The notes: a model not told the origin generated them from the sequence alone. A stretch of DNA of 5,737 nucleotides from CAMBRF01 sp964404035 (GCA_964404035.1 CAYOIT010000248.1:1-5737), one strand, 5' to 3'; numbered from the stretch's first letter, positions 1-5,737 are shown. A program made the numbers and translations.

Positions 1-51
1 TGCTAGCGTAAACCCTTCGACCCCGCAAGATGTTTCAGTTTTTTCAATCAA

Positions 52-113
52 CTTTGTCGCGAGCTTTGTCGCTGTCTTCTCCGACGAAGTTAACGATTAA
101 GTTAGCGACGAAG
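52..113. repeat. Nested inverted repeats able to form a branched stem structure
   Basis: CTTTGTCGC at 52-60 can pair with GCGACGAAG at 105-113 (9 pairs, one G-T/G-U wobble). Inside it, CTTTGTCG at 64-71 can pair with CGACGAAG at 82-89 (8 pairs, one wobble), and TAAC 91-94 can pair with GTTA 101-104. Together these give an outer stem enclosing two arms. The arrangement is read directly from the bases. Whether it acts as RNA, as a REP/MITE-like DNA repeat or as a protein-binding palindrome is unknown. Confidence 0.5.
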
Positions 114-136
114 GATTTCGGACAGTCGCGAGCATA

Positions 137-174
137 TCCCCTCCCCCGGAGGGGTGCCCGTAGGGAGGGGAGGG
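137..174. repeat. C/G-rich palindrome with overlapping G-quadruplex-like tract
   Basis: TCCCCTCCC at 137-145 is perfectly complementary to GGGAGGGGA at 163-171 (9 bp). A competing 7-bp hairpin joins CCCCTCC 138-144 to GGAGGGG 148-154 with a 3-base loop. The right half carries G tracts at 151-154, 163-165, 167-170 and 172-174, separated by 8, 1 and 1 bases, which is close to a quadruplex motif. Such intergenic palindromes are often dispersed repeats in GC-rich genomes. Only one copy is visible here, so dispersion is inference. Confidence 0.5.
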
Positions 175-292
175 TGCGACTGGACAGGACGTGACCCCCG
201 TCTCACTTCCTTCCATCCCTTTCCCCCAAGGTGTTCTGGGCCACTCTCAACATGGAACTCTACAACACCGCCATCCATTATCATCTTTACAT

Positions 293-298
293 GGAGGT
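293..298 (+). promoter_or_regulatory. Shine-Dalgarno sequence deciding the ATPase start
   Basis: GGAGGT is a six-base match to the anti-Shine-Dalgarno sequence. It lies 8 bases before an in-frame TTG at 307, which is ideal spacing, but 23 bases before the in-frame ATG at 322, which is too far. The site therefore favours TTG 307 as the start codon. Confidence 0.55.
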
Positions 299-306
299 AC
301 GACTTA

Positions 307-1614
307 TTGATAATCTTCCCCATGACAAGTGATAGTCTAAAATATGTACTCAGGCAGTTTGTGGATCGGGCATTGCCTGCCTGCCGCCCTAGGGAACTGG
401 TCCTGCCAACAGGAACCGGAAAAGTAATCGGGCTGGCCGGTGTCCGTCGCTCAGGCAAGACCTTTCTATTTTTTGACGCCATCCGGCGTTTGGTGAATCA
501 AGGCGTGGAGCGCCGCCGGATCGTCTACCTCAACTTCGAGGACGACCGTCTTCAGCCGATCAAGGCGGCTGACCTTGACCTTGTATTGCGCTGTCTGCGT
601 GAATTGTTTCCCGAAATCTCCGGCCAGCGTCTCTACCTTTTCCTTGATGAAGTTCAGAACGTGCCTGGCTGGGAGCGCTGGGCCCGCCGCCTTCAAGACA
701 CGGAGACTGTGGAACTTTTCGTCACCGGGTCGTCCTCGCAACTGTTGTCACGAGACTTGTCCACCGCGCTCCGGGGGCGCAGTATCACGCTGGAGGTATT
801 CCCGTTGAGCTTCCGCGAATACCTGGCCTTTCGGGATATCCCGGTCATTCCGGCCAGCGCCGACAACGAGAGCAGGTTGCGCGCCGCTCTTGAGGTCTAT
901 TTGCAATGGGGGGGATTCCCCGAGATCGTGCTGGCCGACGAGACGTTGCGCCCGCTGATTCTGGAGGAATATACTTCACTCATGCTTTACCGGGATGTGG
1001 TGGAACGCTATGGGGTGCGCAACGAGCAATTGATGCGCGAACTTCTCCGCCATGCGTTCCGGAACACCGCCAGTCTTCTCAACGTCAGCAAACTGCACCG
1101 GGACTTCACCTCCATGGGGTTCACCGTCTCCAAGAATACTCTTTTCGAATATCTCGGCTATTTGGAGGACGCGTTTCTTATATTCCTGCTGCCCAAGCAG
1201 GAGCGTTCCGTCAGGAAGCAGGCGCATAACCCGAAGAAACTGCATGTCATTGACCCCGGCCTTGTGGCGGCATTCAAGGCATATCCCGGACGGGATATGG
1301 GCCACAAGCTGGAAACCGCAGTGTTCCTGCACCAACGCCGGCGTCGCAAGGATCTATTCTACTACGCCGATGTCGCCGAAGTGGATTTGTGCGATGGTGA
1401 AGGTGCGTTGTTCATTAATACATGTTGGAATCTGGGCGAACCCGAAACCCTGCAACGGGAGATGGGCGCCATGGCCCTGGGCCATACGCGGTGGCCTAAA
1501 GCCCCCGGAAAGCTTCTTTATCACGAATACGCGCCCGGCGTGGAGCAATCCGTGCCAGAGGCGGAACCCGCGTGGCGGTTCCTGATCGGTGGGGCAGATT
1601 CCGGAATGATGTAG
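307..1614 (+). CDS. AAA+ ATPase, AAA_14/DUF4143 family
   Basis: This is a cytoplasmic P-loop ATPase of the widespread AAA_14-DUF4143 type, whose cellular role is largely undefined. Residues are numbered from TTG 307 (435 aa). The N-terminal ATPase domain shows Walker A GVRRSGKT (45-52), Walker B ending LFLDE (D114/E115), the sensor-1-like strand FVTGSSSQLLS (138-148), and the family signature LRGRS (155-159) followed by PLSFREYL (166-173). WGGFPE (201-206) leads into the DUF4143 part, with YRDVVERYGVRN (228-239), a winged-helix-like stretch, and a C-terminal PD-(D/E)XK-like fold: GHKLETAVF around E336, EVDL (358-361), FINTCWNL (369-376) and a closing PAWRFLIG (421-428). Length and both ends match the family, so the gene looks intact. 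The nuclease-like part lacks the lysine usually near EVDF and is probably not catalytic. ATG 322 (430 aa) is the alternative start. The gene is monocistronic here and convergent with its neighbour. Confidence 0.9.
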   Translation: MIIFPMTSDSLKYVLRQFVDRALPACRPRELVLPTGTGKVIGLAGVRRSGKTFLFFDAIRRLVNQGVERRRIVYLNFEDDRLQPIKAADLDLVLRCLRELFPEISGQRLYLFLDEVQNVPGWERWARRLQDTETVELFVTGSSSQLLSRDLSTALRGRSITLEVFPLSFREYLAFRDIPVIPASADNESRLRAALEVYLQWGGFPEIVLADETLRPLILEEYTSLMLYRDVVERYGVRNEQLMRELLRHAFRNTASLLNVSKLHRDFTSMGFTVSKNTLFEYLGYLEDAFLIFLLPKQERSVRKQAHNPKKLHVIDPGLVAAFKAYPGRDMGHKLETAVFLHQRRRRKDLFYYADVAEVDLCDGEGALFINTCWNLGEPETLQREMGAMALGHTRWPKAPGKLLYHEYAPGVEQSVPEAEPAWRFLIGGADSGMM

Positions 1615-1624
1615 AGCGCAATAG

Positions 1625-1655
1625 GGACGGACAATGTGTCAACCCATGTTCGTCC
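1625..1655. terminator. Imperfect hairpin between the convergent genes, possible bidirectional terminator
   Basis: GGACGGACAATG (1625-1636) pairs with CATGTTCGTCC (1645-1655): 11 pairs including one G-T wobble, one bulged A and an 8-base loop. It starts 11 bases after the ATPase stop and lies beyond the stop of the minus-strand gene, which is where a shared terminator would be expected. Neither strand has a clear T run after the stem, so intrinsic termination is uncertain. Confidence 0.35.
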
Positions 1656-1665
1656 GAACCTGTTG

Positions 1666-1688
1666 CTTCTTGCAGAAGAAGGTCTTCT
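1666..1688. other. Small overlapping hairpins just past the giant gene's stop
   Basis: AGAAGA 1674-1679 pairs with TCTTCT 1683-1688 across a 3-base loop. CTTCT 1666-1670 can alternatively pair with AGAAG 1674-1678, so the two foldings exclude each other. They lie 6-30 bases downstream of the minus-strand stop codon. They could protect the 3' end or help termination, but the stems are short and AT-rich and may be chance. Confidence 0.25.
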
Positions 1689-1693
1689 CTGAC

Positions 1694-4600
1694 TCACCGC
1701 ATGGTGTAGATCGAGCCACTTGCGCCAAACCGCCAGACCACGGATCCCGGTGAGCCGTTCGCCCCGCCAGCGACGCCGATCCCGCCCGTAACGGAAGCCG
1801 GATAGCTGAGCGCCCCAAACCACTCGGTCGTGCTCATGCAGGAGATGGCGATACGTCCACCCCCACCGCCACCGCCGCCGGCGCTCCCGTTCCCATTCCC
1901 GCCGTTGGCGTGTAGCGCCCCTGCCCCTTTGAACCGGATACAGGAAACCCGGATCGCTCCACCCGCGCCACCGCCCGAAAACAGATCCGCGAGGGAGCCG
2001 TCCGCAACAATCGTGCCGTTGACCAGCGCCGCTCCGGCGACATCCATCCAGACCAATCCACCTCCAGCCCCACCACTATAACCCGCCGCCGAGGTGTTGC
2101 CGCCACCCGCGCTGCCCGGCTGAATCGGCGCATTGGACGAACCGTAGGCCCCCCCTCTGGAATTCACATAACTGCCTCCGTCACCACCGGCACCGCCATA
2201 CCCGCCGCCACCGCCACCCGTGCCCGGCCCCCCAACCTTTCCACCGCCAGTCCCGTAGCCGTCGCCGCCACGGCGGCCTTGGAACCCCGCGCCTGAGGCG
2301 TTGATCTGGCCCCCGGGATTCACCGTCAACGCTCCAACCGAAAAGAAGACTGATCCGCCGTTCGTCGGATGGGAATAGGGGTACACCACACTGTTGCTCC
2401 CGATCGTCAGGGCGCCACCCACGCGAATCACGGCCCCCGTCTGGATCGTCGCATTCGTCATGCCGCCGTACACCCACAACGAGTCACCCTGGCTGCCGCC
2501 CGTCAGGGTCAGGGCTCCCGGCGCGAAGAAACTCGGTCCGCTGGTGTTGCCGGCTTCGCCCAGGACCAACGTGCTGCCGGCCATCAGCGTCACATTGTTC
2601 GACAGCGTCACGGTCACCCCGGGTTGCGCCAGGCTCAGATGCGAGTTGCTGACGGTCAAATCTGTGCCGGTCCATGACGCCGCCCCATAGATACGCACCT
2701 GGCAGTTTGTCAGCACCGGCGGACTGGCCCTCCACGCGGGAAGAATGAACATGTCGCTGGCATACACAGTGCCGGGAACACCCGGCCGGACACTGGCGGT
2801 GTTGGCCCAGATGCTGCCGGTCCAGTTTGTGGCCGTCGCGTAAACCACGGCCATCCGGCCGCCGCCGCCGCTGCCGCCCCAACTCGCCGTCCCGGTCCCG
2901 CCTCGCACGTCGATCCGGCCCGCGCCCTGAAACGTCTGGCAGGCAAGGTCGATGCCACCGCCCGAACCCGCCCCGCTATAGGTGCCGTTGTAATCGCCGC
3001 CGATGGCCGTGATGGCGCCGTCGATCGTCGCCGTGACGGCCCGGATCCTGACGAACCCGCCGCCGAACCCGCCGACATCGGAAGGCGAACCGCCCCCCCC
3101 GCCACTGCCGGGCCGGTCTGGAGATGCCGCCGTTCCAGAAGCCACGCCTACGGCGGACCCGTTGTTCCCGCTGCCGCCGCTGCCGCCGTACCCGCCTCCC
3201 GAACCGCTGCCGCCTCCCGAGCCACCGCCGCCGGGTCCAAACCCATTTCCGTTAGGCAGGCCGCCATAGCCCTTGGCGCTCACATTGATCGCTCCGCCAG
3301 AGGCGACCGTAAGATTCGAGCAAGCGATGCTGACCCATTTGTCCATCGTCCAGGGCGCATTGGTCGCGGTGTTCGGATTGTGCGTCACCGTACCATTCAC
3401 GGTTACGTCCGAAGCCGTGAAGACCGCATTGGTCGAATTGAAGACGAGCGTGCCGTTGACCGTGAGGCTCGCGACGGTAACCGGGTCATCCAAGGTGACC
3501 GACCCGGAGGAGATGGTCGCCGTATCCTGCAGCCCGGGCATGCCGGCGGGCGACCAGTTGGTCGAACTCGGCCATGTGCCGGCGCCGGTCCACGTCTTGG
3601 TTTGTGGTGTATCGGAGGCAAAATTTGCCTGCACACTCCGCGGTTGGTCCATGGTGACGATCAGGGGATTGTTCGTGTAGGCGCCGCCCGGTACACCTGC
3701 GCCTGTCCATTGAGAGAAGTGATAGCCGTTCGAGGCGACAGGAGTAACGGTCACCACGCTCCCGTTCGTGTACCAACCGCTCACATCGGGCGCCAGCGCT
3801 CCGTTGGCACCGGAGGCCGCCGTCAGGTAGCGCTCCGGAATCCATAGCCATGTCTGGTAACAGTCACTGGTCACCGCGAAGATGGCCTGGGTTGTTCCGC
3901 CGCTGGCCATGACGCCACCGGCGTTCGTGACCATCCACCCTGTGCAACGGTAGCGGGTGCCGTTGAGTTCATCCGCCGGACTGGTGACGGTGTTGGTCAC
4001 CGTCGCTCCCTGGGAAACACCATTGGCGCCGTAGGTGTAGGGAGTTGGGGTCCCGTGCGGCACGGGCGCCCCTTGAACGTAAACCTGATAGGTGCCCACC
4101 CCCGTATACGCCATGTAGACCGTGCCCGTCACGGCGGCCGGGGAGCCGCCGGCTCCGGCCAGGGCCATGATCGGGCCGGTGTAACTCTTGCTGCCGGAGT
4201 ACAGAATCGCGACGCGCCCCCCACCGCCGCCACCACCGCCGGAATTGCCGGCACCGCCGTCGGCGACAATCGCGCCATAGCCGGCCATGGTCTGGCACGT
4301 GATGAACACACTTCCTCCGGCGCCGCCGCCGCAGTAGGGTCCCGAGTTCGCCCCCGCGGCCGAGAGCGTCCCGTCCACTCTGACCGTGCCTCCGGCGGCC
4401 TTGAGGATCACGACACCACCACCGTTACCGCCGAAATCCGTGGTCGTTACATAGTTTGCACTCCCGCCGGAACTGCCGGCATCGACCGGGGCGTTGGTCA
4501 CCCCGTACGTTTGGCCACCCACCCCGACGCCGGCGGTTCCGGTGCCGCCCTTGCCGCCGTAGCCACCCCCACCGCCCCGGGTGCCGGCGCCGCAGCCCCC

Positions 4601-5737
4601 GCCGCCCCCGGGTCCGTAACCGTTCGTGCCGCTGTGATAGCCATAGCCTGCGCCGGCTGCCATAATGGCCGCATTCGAGGCCACGGTAACGCCGCCGGCC
4701 GTGATGAGGACCGAGGCACCATTGGTGGGATCGCAGTAGAGATAGTTGGTTGCACCCGTTGCGATGAACAACGTTCCCGTCACGGAAATCGTCGCTCCGC
4801 TCGTCTGCGAGCCATTCGTTCGGGCACTATAGACCCAAAGGCGGGTGCTGGCGTTCGTCAGGATCAGATCACCCCCCACATCCAAGGCGGCGGGAACGGT
4901 GTCACCCGTGTGGCCGAGGATCATGCGCGACCCCGATTGGAGCACACAATTGTTCGTCACCGTGATGTGGAACCCATCCTCCACGAAACGCAGATAGGAA
5001 TTGCTCAGCACCAGCGACACCGTATTCCACGTCGTGGGGCCAGCAACCCTCAACTGCGTGTTCGTGACGAGGGTCGGAAGGAAGGTCATATCCGGGACAT
5101 AGAGGGTCCCCTGATCGCTGGCGGTGGTGCCGCCGCCGGGATCCTCCTGAATCGTTCCGGTCCAATTGGACGCACTCCCATAGTTCAAAGCAATCCGTCC
5201 GCCGGCACCAGCGGCGTATCCCCCGGTGCCGCCGTTTGCCCGGAAACTACCGCTTCCGGTCAGGACGCCACAAATGACATAGATCCCGCCGCCCGAGCCG
5301 CCGCCGTCGTAGGTTCCGCCGGTGGTGCCGTTGGCGGATACCGTTCCGTTAACGACCAGGTTCGACGAAGCCACCAGGATCACGGAGCCGCCGCCATTTC
5401 CACCGTACTGCATCCAGTTACCCCCGCCACCGCTGCCGGGATCCACTGGCGTATTGGTGCTGCCATACGAAGGGCCTCCCGGAACCGTTGTCGTTCCTCC
5501 TCCCGTCACTCCCGCCCCGCCGGCCGCTCCATACCCGGCCCCGCTGCCCCGATTATTGCCCACGTTGTTTCCCCAACCACTGCCCGGGCCGTACCCTATC
5601 CCCGCCCCGGTCGCGCCCTGATATCCCTTGCCGTTCACGTTGATCGTGCCGTTCGTCGCCAACGTGAAGTTGGTGCAGACAATCGTGACCCGCGCATTGG
5701 CCACCCCGAGCCATACCCCCGCGTTGTTGGTGTAGGC
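1694..5737 (-). CDS. Giant glycine-rich repeat protein with InlB-like domain, partial (start beyond right edge)
   Basis: The frame is open to the window's last base, so this is the C-terminal 1347 residues of a larger protein. An in-frame GTG at 5704 is not a credible start, because it interrupts module A1 and no signal peptide follows. Numbering from that GTG, the layout is: A1 5-206, B1 207-335, A2 336-533, InlB-like segment 538-696, WTGAGTW-type beta-strand segment 703-788, A3 791-985, B2 986-1121, A4 1122-1325, stop after 1336. A modules alternate beta strands with glycine loops, including polyglycine runs. B and C are Thr/Asn/Val-rich beta-strand sequence. The composition and the InlB-like repeat point to an exported or surface structural protein, perhaps an adhesin or matrix component; function is not recognisable. 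There are no catalytic motifs, no membrane helix and no C-terminal sorting signal. Glycine-rich modules of this style are known, from memory, in PVC and other environmental bacteria and resemble some plant glycine-rich proteins. Confidence 0.85.
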   Translation of the reverse strand, partial: AYTNNAGVWLGVANARVTIVCTNFTLATNGTINVNGKGYQGATGAGIGYGPGSGWGNNVGNNRGSGAGYGAAGGAGVTGGGTTTVPGGPSYGSTNTPVDPGSGGGGNWMQYGGNGGGSVILVASSNLVVNGTVSANGTTGGTYDGGGSGGGIYVICGVLTGSGSFRANGGTGGYAAGAGGRIALNYGSASNWTGTIQEDPGGGTTASDQGTLYVPDMTFLPTLVTNTQLRVAGPTTWNTVSLVLSNSYLRFVEDGFHITVTNNCVLQSGSRMILGHTGDTVPAALDVGGDLILTNASTRLWVYSARTNGSQTSGATISVTGTLFIATGATNYLYCDPTNGASVLITAGGVTVASNAAIMAAGAGYGYHSGTNGYGPGGGGGCGAGTRGGGGGYGGKGGTGTAGVGVGGQTYGVTNAPVDAGSSGGSANYVTTTDFGGNGGGVVILKAAGGTVRVDGTLSAAGANSGPYCGGGAGGSVFITCQTMAGYGAIVADGGAGNSGGGGGGGGRVAILYSGSKSYTGPIMALAGAGGSPAAVTGTVYMAYTGVGTYQVYVQGAPVPHGTPTPYTYGANGVSQGATVTNTVTSPADELNGTRYRCTGWMVTNAGGVMASGGTTQAIFAVTSDCYQTWLWIPERYLTAASGANGALAPDVSGWYTNGSVVTVTPVASNGYHFSQWTGAGVPGGAYTNNPLIVTMDQPRSVQANFASDTPQTKTWTGAGTWPSSTNWSPAGMPGLQDTATISSGSVTLDDPVTVASLTVNGTLVFNSTNAVFTASDVTVNGTVTHNPNTATNAPWTMDKWVSIACSNLTVASGGAINVSAKGYGGLPNGNGFGPGGGGSGGGSGSGGGYGGSGGSGNNGSAVGVASGTAASPDRPGSGGGGGSPSDVGGFGGGFVRIRAVTATIDGAITAIGGDYNGTYSGAGSGGGIDLACQTFQGAGRIDVRGGTGTASWGGSGGGGRMAVVYATATNWTGSIWANTASVRPGVPGTVYASDMFILPAWRASPPVLTNCQVRIYGAASWTGTDLTVSNSHLSLAQPGVTVTLSNNVTLMAGSTLVLGEAGNTSGPSFFAPGALTLTGGSQGDSLWVYGGMTNATIQTGAVIRVGGALTIGSNSVVYPYSHPTNGGSVFFSVGALTVNPGGQINASGAGFQGRRGGDGYGTGGGKVGGPGTGGGGGGYGGAGGDGGSYVNSRGGAYGSSNAPIQPGSAGGGNTSAAGYSGGAGGGLVWMDVAGAALVNGTIVADGSLADLFSGGGAGGAIRVSCIRFKGAGALHANGGNGNGSAGGGGGGGGRIAISCMSTTEWFGALSYPASVTGGIGVAGGANGSPGSVVWRFGASGSIYTMR
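1730..2341 (-). repeat. Glycine-rich beta module A4 (C-terminal)
   Basis: Residues 1122-1325. It shows ALTVNPGGQINASGAGFQG, glycine loop, YGSSNAPIQPGS (1187-1198), GGAGGGLVWMDVA (1211-1223), ALVNGTIVADG (1226-1236), GGGAGGAIRVSC (1244-1255), an eight-glycine run at 1276-1283 (nt 1856-1879) and GRIAISC, then GSPGSVVWRF. It is the counterpart of A2 at a constant 787-residue offset. The protein stops 11 residues after it. Confidence 0.75.
2342..2749 (-). repeat. Linker domain B2, homologue of B1
   Basis: Residues 986-1121 carry LTNCQVRIYGAASWTGT, VSNSHLSL (1018-1025), STLVLGEAGNTSG, LWVYGG (1076-1081), SHPTNGGSVFF (1111-1121). Each B1 landmark has a counterpart 785-787 residues earlier, for example NSYLRF/NSHLSL and LWVYS/LWVYG. 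Confidence 0.65.
2750..3334 (-). repeat. Glycine-rich beta module A3
   Basis: Residues 791-985. The order is VSIACSNLTVASGGAINVSA, KGYGG, glycine loop, RPGSGGGGG (864-872), GGFGGGFVRIRA (878-889), ATIDGAITAIG (892-902), GAGSGGGIDLAC (911-922), GGGGRMAVVY (946-955), NWTGSIW and GTVYASDM (978-985). It is the counterpart of A1: the opening cysteine lies 785 residues away and the GT-Y--DM end 779 away. The Y-G-x-x-N-x-P motif of the other modules is degenerate here. Confidence 0.75.
3093..3100. repeat. C8 homopolymer (G8 on the coding strand) in the giant gene
   Basis: Eight consecutive C on the plus strand encode part of the GSGGGGGS stretch of module A3. Runs of this length can slip during replication; a one-base change would frameshift the gene and remove the C-terminal third of the visible protein. 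Confidence 0.5.
3341..3598 (-). other. WTGAGTW/NW beta-strand segment ahead of A3
   Basis: Residues 703-788 begin KTWTGAGTWPSSTNW, followed by PGLQDTATISSGSVTLD and regular short strands (ASLTVNGTLVF, SDVTVNGTVTH). This opening resembles the W-x-G-x-G-x-W...NW...DxAxI motif of autotransporter-associated or PEP-CTERM-associated beta-strand proteins. It supports an extracellular beta-solenoid but does not fix the secretion route. Confidence 0.55.
3617..4093 (-). other. InlB-like (Bacterial repeat, Flg_new_2-type) segment
   Basis: Residues 538-696 form two related sub-repeats. The first runs YQVYVQGAP...GATVTNTV...RYRCTGW...TWLWIPERY. The second runs YLTAASGANGALAP, then WYTNGSVVTVTPVASNGYHF, SQWTGAG, and NPLIVTMDQPRSVQANFA. 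The second matches the known pattern of divergent InlB B-repeats (G-G-x-hydrophobic-P, GYxFxxW, hydrophobic-x-M-D-x-x-x-x-V-x-A-x-F), a beta-grasp-like fold found in many secreted surface proteins. It joins the two A-B-A halves. Confidence 0.75.
4106..4699 (-). repeat. Glycine-rich beta module A2
   Basis: Residues 336-533. It has the A-module order: VTVASNAAIMAAGAGYG, glycine loop, YGVTNAPVDAGS (400-411), GGNGGGVVILKA (425-436), VRVDGTLSAAG (441-451), GGGAGGSVFITC (459-470), an eight-glycine run at 489-496 (nt 4217-4240) ending in GRVAILY, then GTVYMAYTG. It lacks the first cysteine of A1/A3 and has two extra cysteines (371 and 458). Confidence 0.75.
4700..5086 (-). repeat. Linker domain B1 (non-glycine beta-rich)
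   Basis: Residues 207-335 are Thr/Asn/Val/Leu-rich with little glycine, and look like successive short beta strands. Landmarks are LVTNTQLRVAG, VLSNSYLRF (232-240), MILGHTGDT, LWVYS (289-293) and CDPTNGASV (324-332). The same landmarks recur in order in B2, so this is a homologous copy rather than a unique spacer. Confidence 0.65.
5087..5692 (-). repeat. Glycine-rich beta module A1
   Basis: First visible module, residues 5-206 from GTG 5704. Landmarks in order: VTIVCTNFTL, TINVNGKGYQG, a glycine loop, YGSTNTPVDPGS (80-91), GGNGGGSVILVA (101-112), LVVNGTVSANG (116-126), GGGSGGGIYVIC (134-145), AGGRIALNY (167-175), NWTGTI (180-185) and closing GTLYVPDM (199-206). The residues before it (AYTNNAG...) resemble those before A3 (TNAPW...), suggesting that the same linker precedes both. 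Confidence 0.75.

Larger units (their letters stand above)
1..306. other. Gene-free left flank, repeat-rich intergenic DNA
   Basis: No frame on either strand looks like a real gene here. A long minus-strand open frame (102-482) runs into the antisense of the ATPase, is proline/arginine-rich and has no recognisable motif. An open plus-strand extension of the ATPase frame back to GTG 154 has non-protein-like composition and runs through a C/G palindrome. The stretch contains short repeats: CTTTGTCGC at 52-60 and 64-72, related inverted copies at 82-89 and 105-113, and GTCGCGAGC at 56-64 and 125-133. It also holds a C/G-rich palindrome and the Shine-Dalgarno sequence of the ATPase. I could not identify a convincing -35/-10 promoter pair. 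Confidence 0.6.

Noticed and set aside
253..284. Sigma70-like promoter (TGGAAC ... TATCAT) for the ATPase
   Set aside because: The -35 match is poor and the -10 is ambiguous; not distinguishable from chance.
154..306. N-terminal extension of the ATPase back to GTG 154
   Set aside because: The start sits inside a C/G palindrome with no ribosome site, the encoded stretch is low-quality Pro/Ser/Thr sequence, and family members begin near the residues after 307-322.
102..482. 126-aa minus-strand frame
   Set aside because: Its first half is antisense to the ATPase Walker A region and the rest reads through the palindrome; no domain-like pattern.
1830..5621. Proline-rich plus-strand frames opposite the giant gene (for example 1830-2081, 3003-3269, 5322-5621)
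   Set aside because: Glycine codons read antisense give proline runs; these are shadows of polyglycine segments.
1730..5692. RTX calcium-binding toxin, collagen-like or PE_PGRS protein
   Set aside because: The glycine runs lack the GGxGxDxxx aspartates of RTX and the strict G-X-Y period of collagen, and no PE domain is visible; spaced beta strands give a different pattern.
1694..5704. Complete 1336-aa gene starting at GTG 5704
   Set aside because: The frame is open for 11 more codons to the window edge and the upstream residues continue the module pattern, so the true start is outside.

Overview
The window holds two convergent genes and a repeat-rich gene-free stretch at its left edge. The DNA is GC-rich. 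One gene is a lone AAA+ ATPase. The other is a very large glycine/asparagine/threonine-rich secreted-type protein with an InlB-like repeat. This combination, together with G/C-rich palindromic intergenic repeats, fits an environmental bacterium of the PVC group (Kiritimatiellota/Verrucomicrobiota-like). That assignment rests on protein style only: there is no rRNA or marker gene here.

Layout: (1) Positions 1-306 carry no convincing gene. They hold a nested set of inverted repeats (52-113), a C/G palindrome with quadruplex-like G tracts (137-174) and a strong Shine-Dalgarno sequence (293-298). (2) Positions 307-1614 (+) encode a full-length ATPase of the AAA_14/DUF4143 type, about 435 aa, most likely starting at a TTG codon. 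(3) Positions 1615-1693 form a 79-base convergent gap with two hairpins. (4) Positions 1694-5737 (-) are the 3' 4.04 kb of a giant open reading frame whose start lies beyond the right edge. The visible 1347 residues contain four glycine-rich beta modules (A1-A4), two homologous non-glycine linkers (B1, B2) and a central InlB-like/beta-strand segment (C), in the order A1-B1-A2-C-A3-B2-A4.

The main result is that the giant protein is a tandem duplication at protein level. Equivalent landmarks in the two A-B-A halves lie about 777-787 residues apart (785-787 for most), so the unit is about 2.36 kb of DNA, and the open frame at the right edge suggests that the array continues. Each of the four A modules keeps a cysteine in the same beta strand. 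The protein ends just after module A4 with no visible sorting or anchoring signal.

I see no sign that the two genes work together. They converge, share no operon and look functionally unrelated: one is a cytoplasmic P-loop ATPase and the other a presumed surface or exported structural protein. I found no CRISPR array, tRNA, rRNA, transposase or defence operon.
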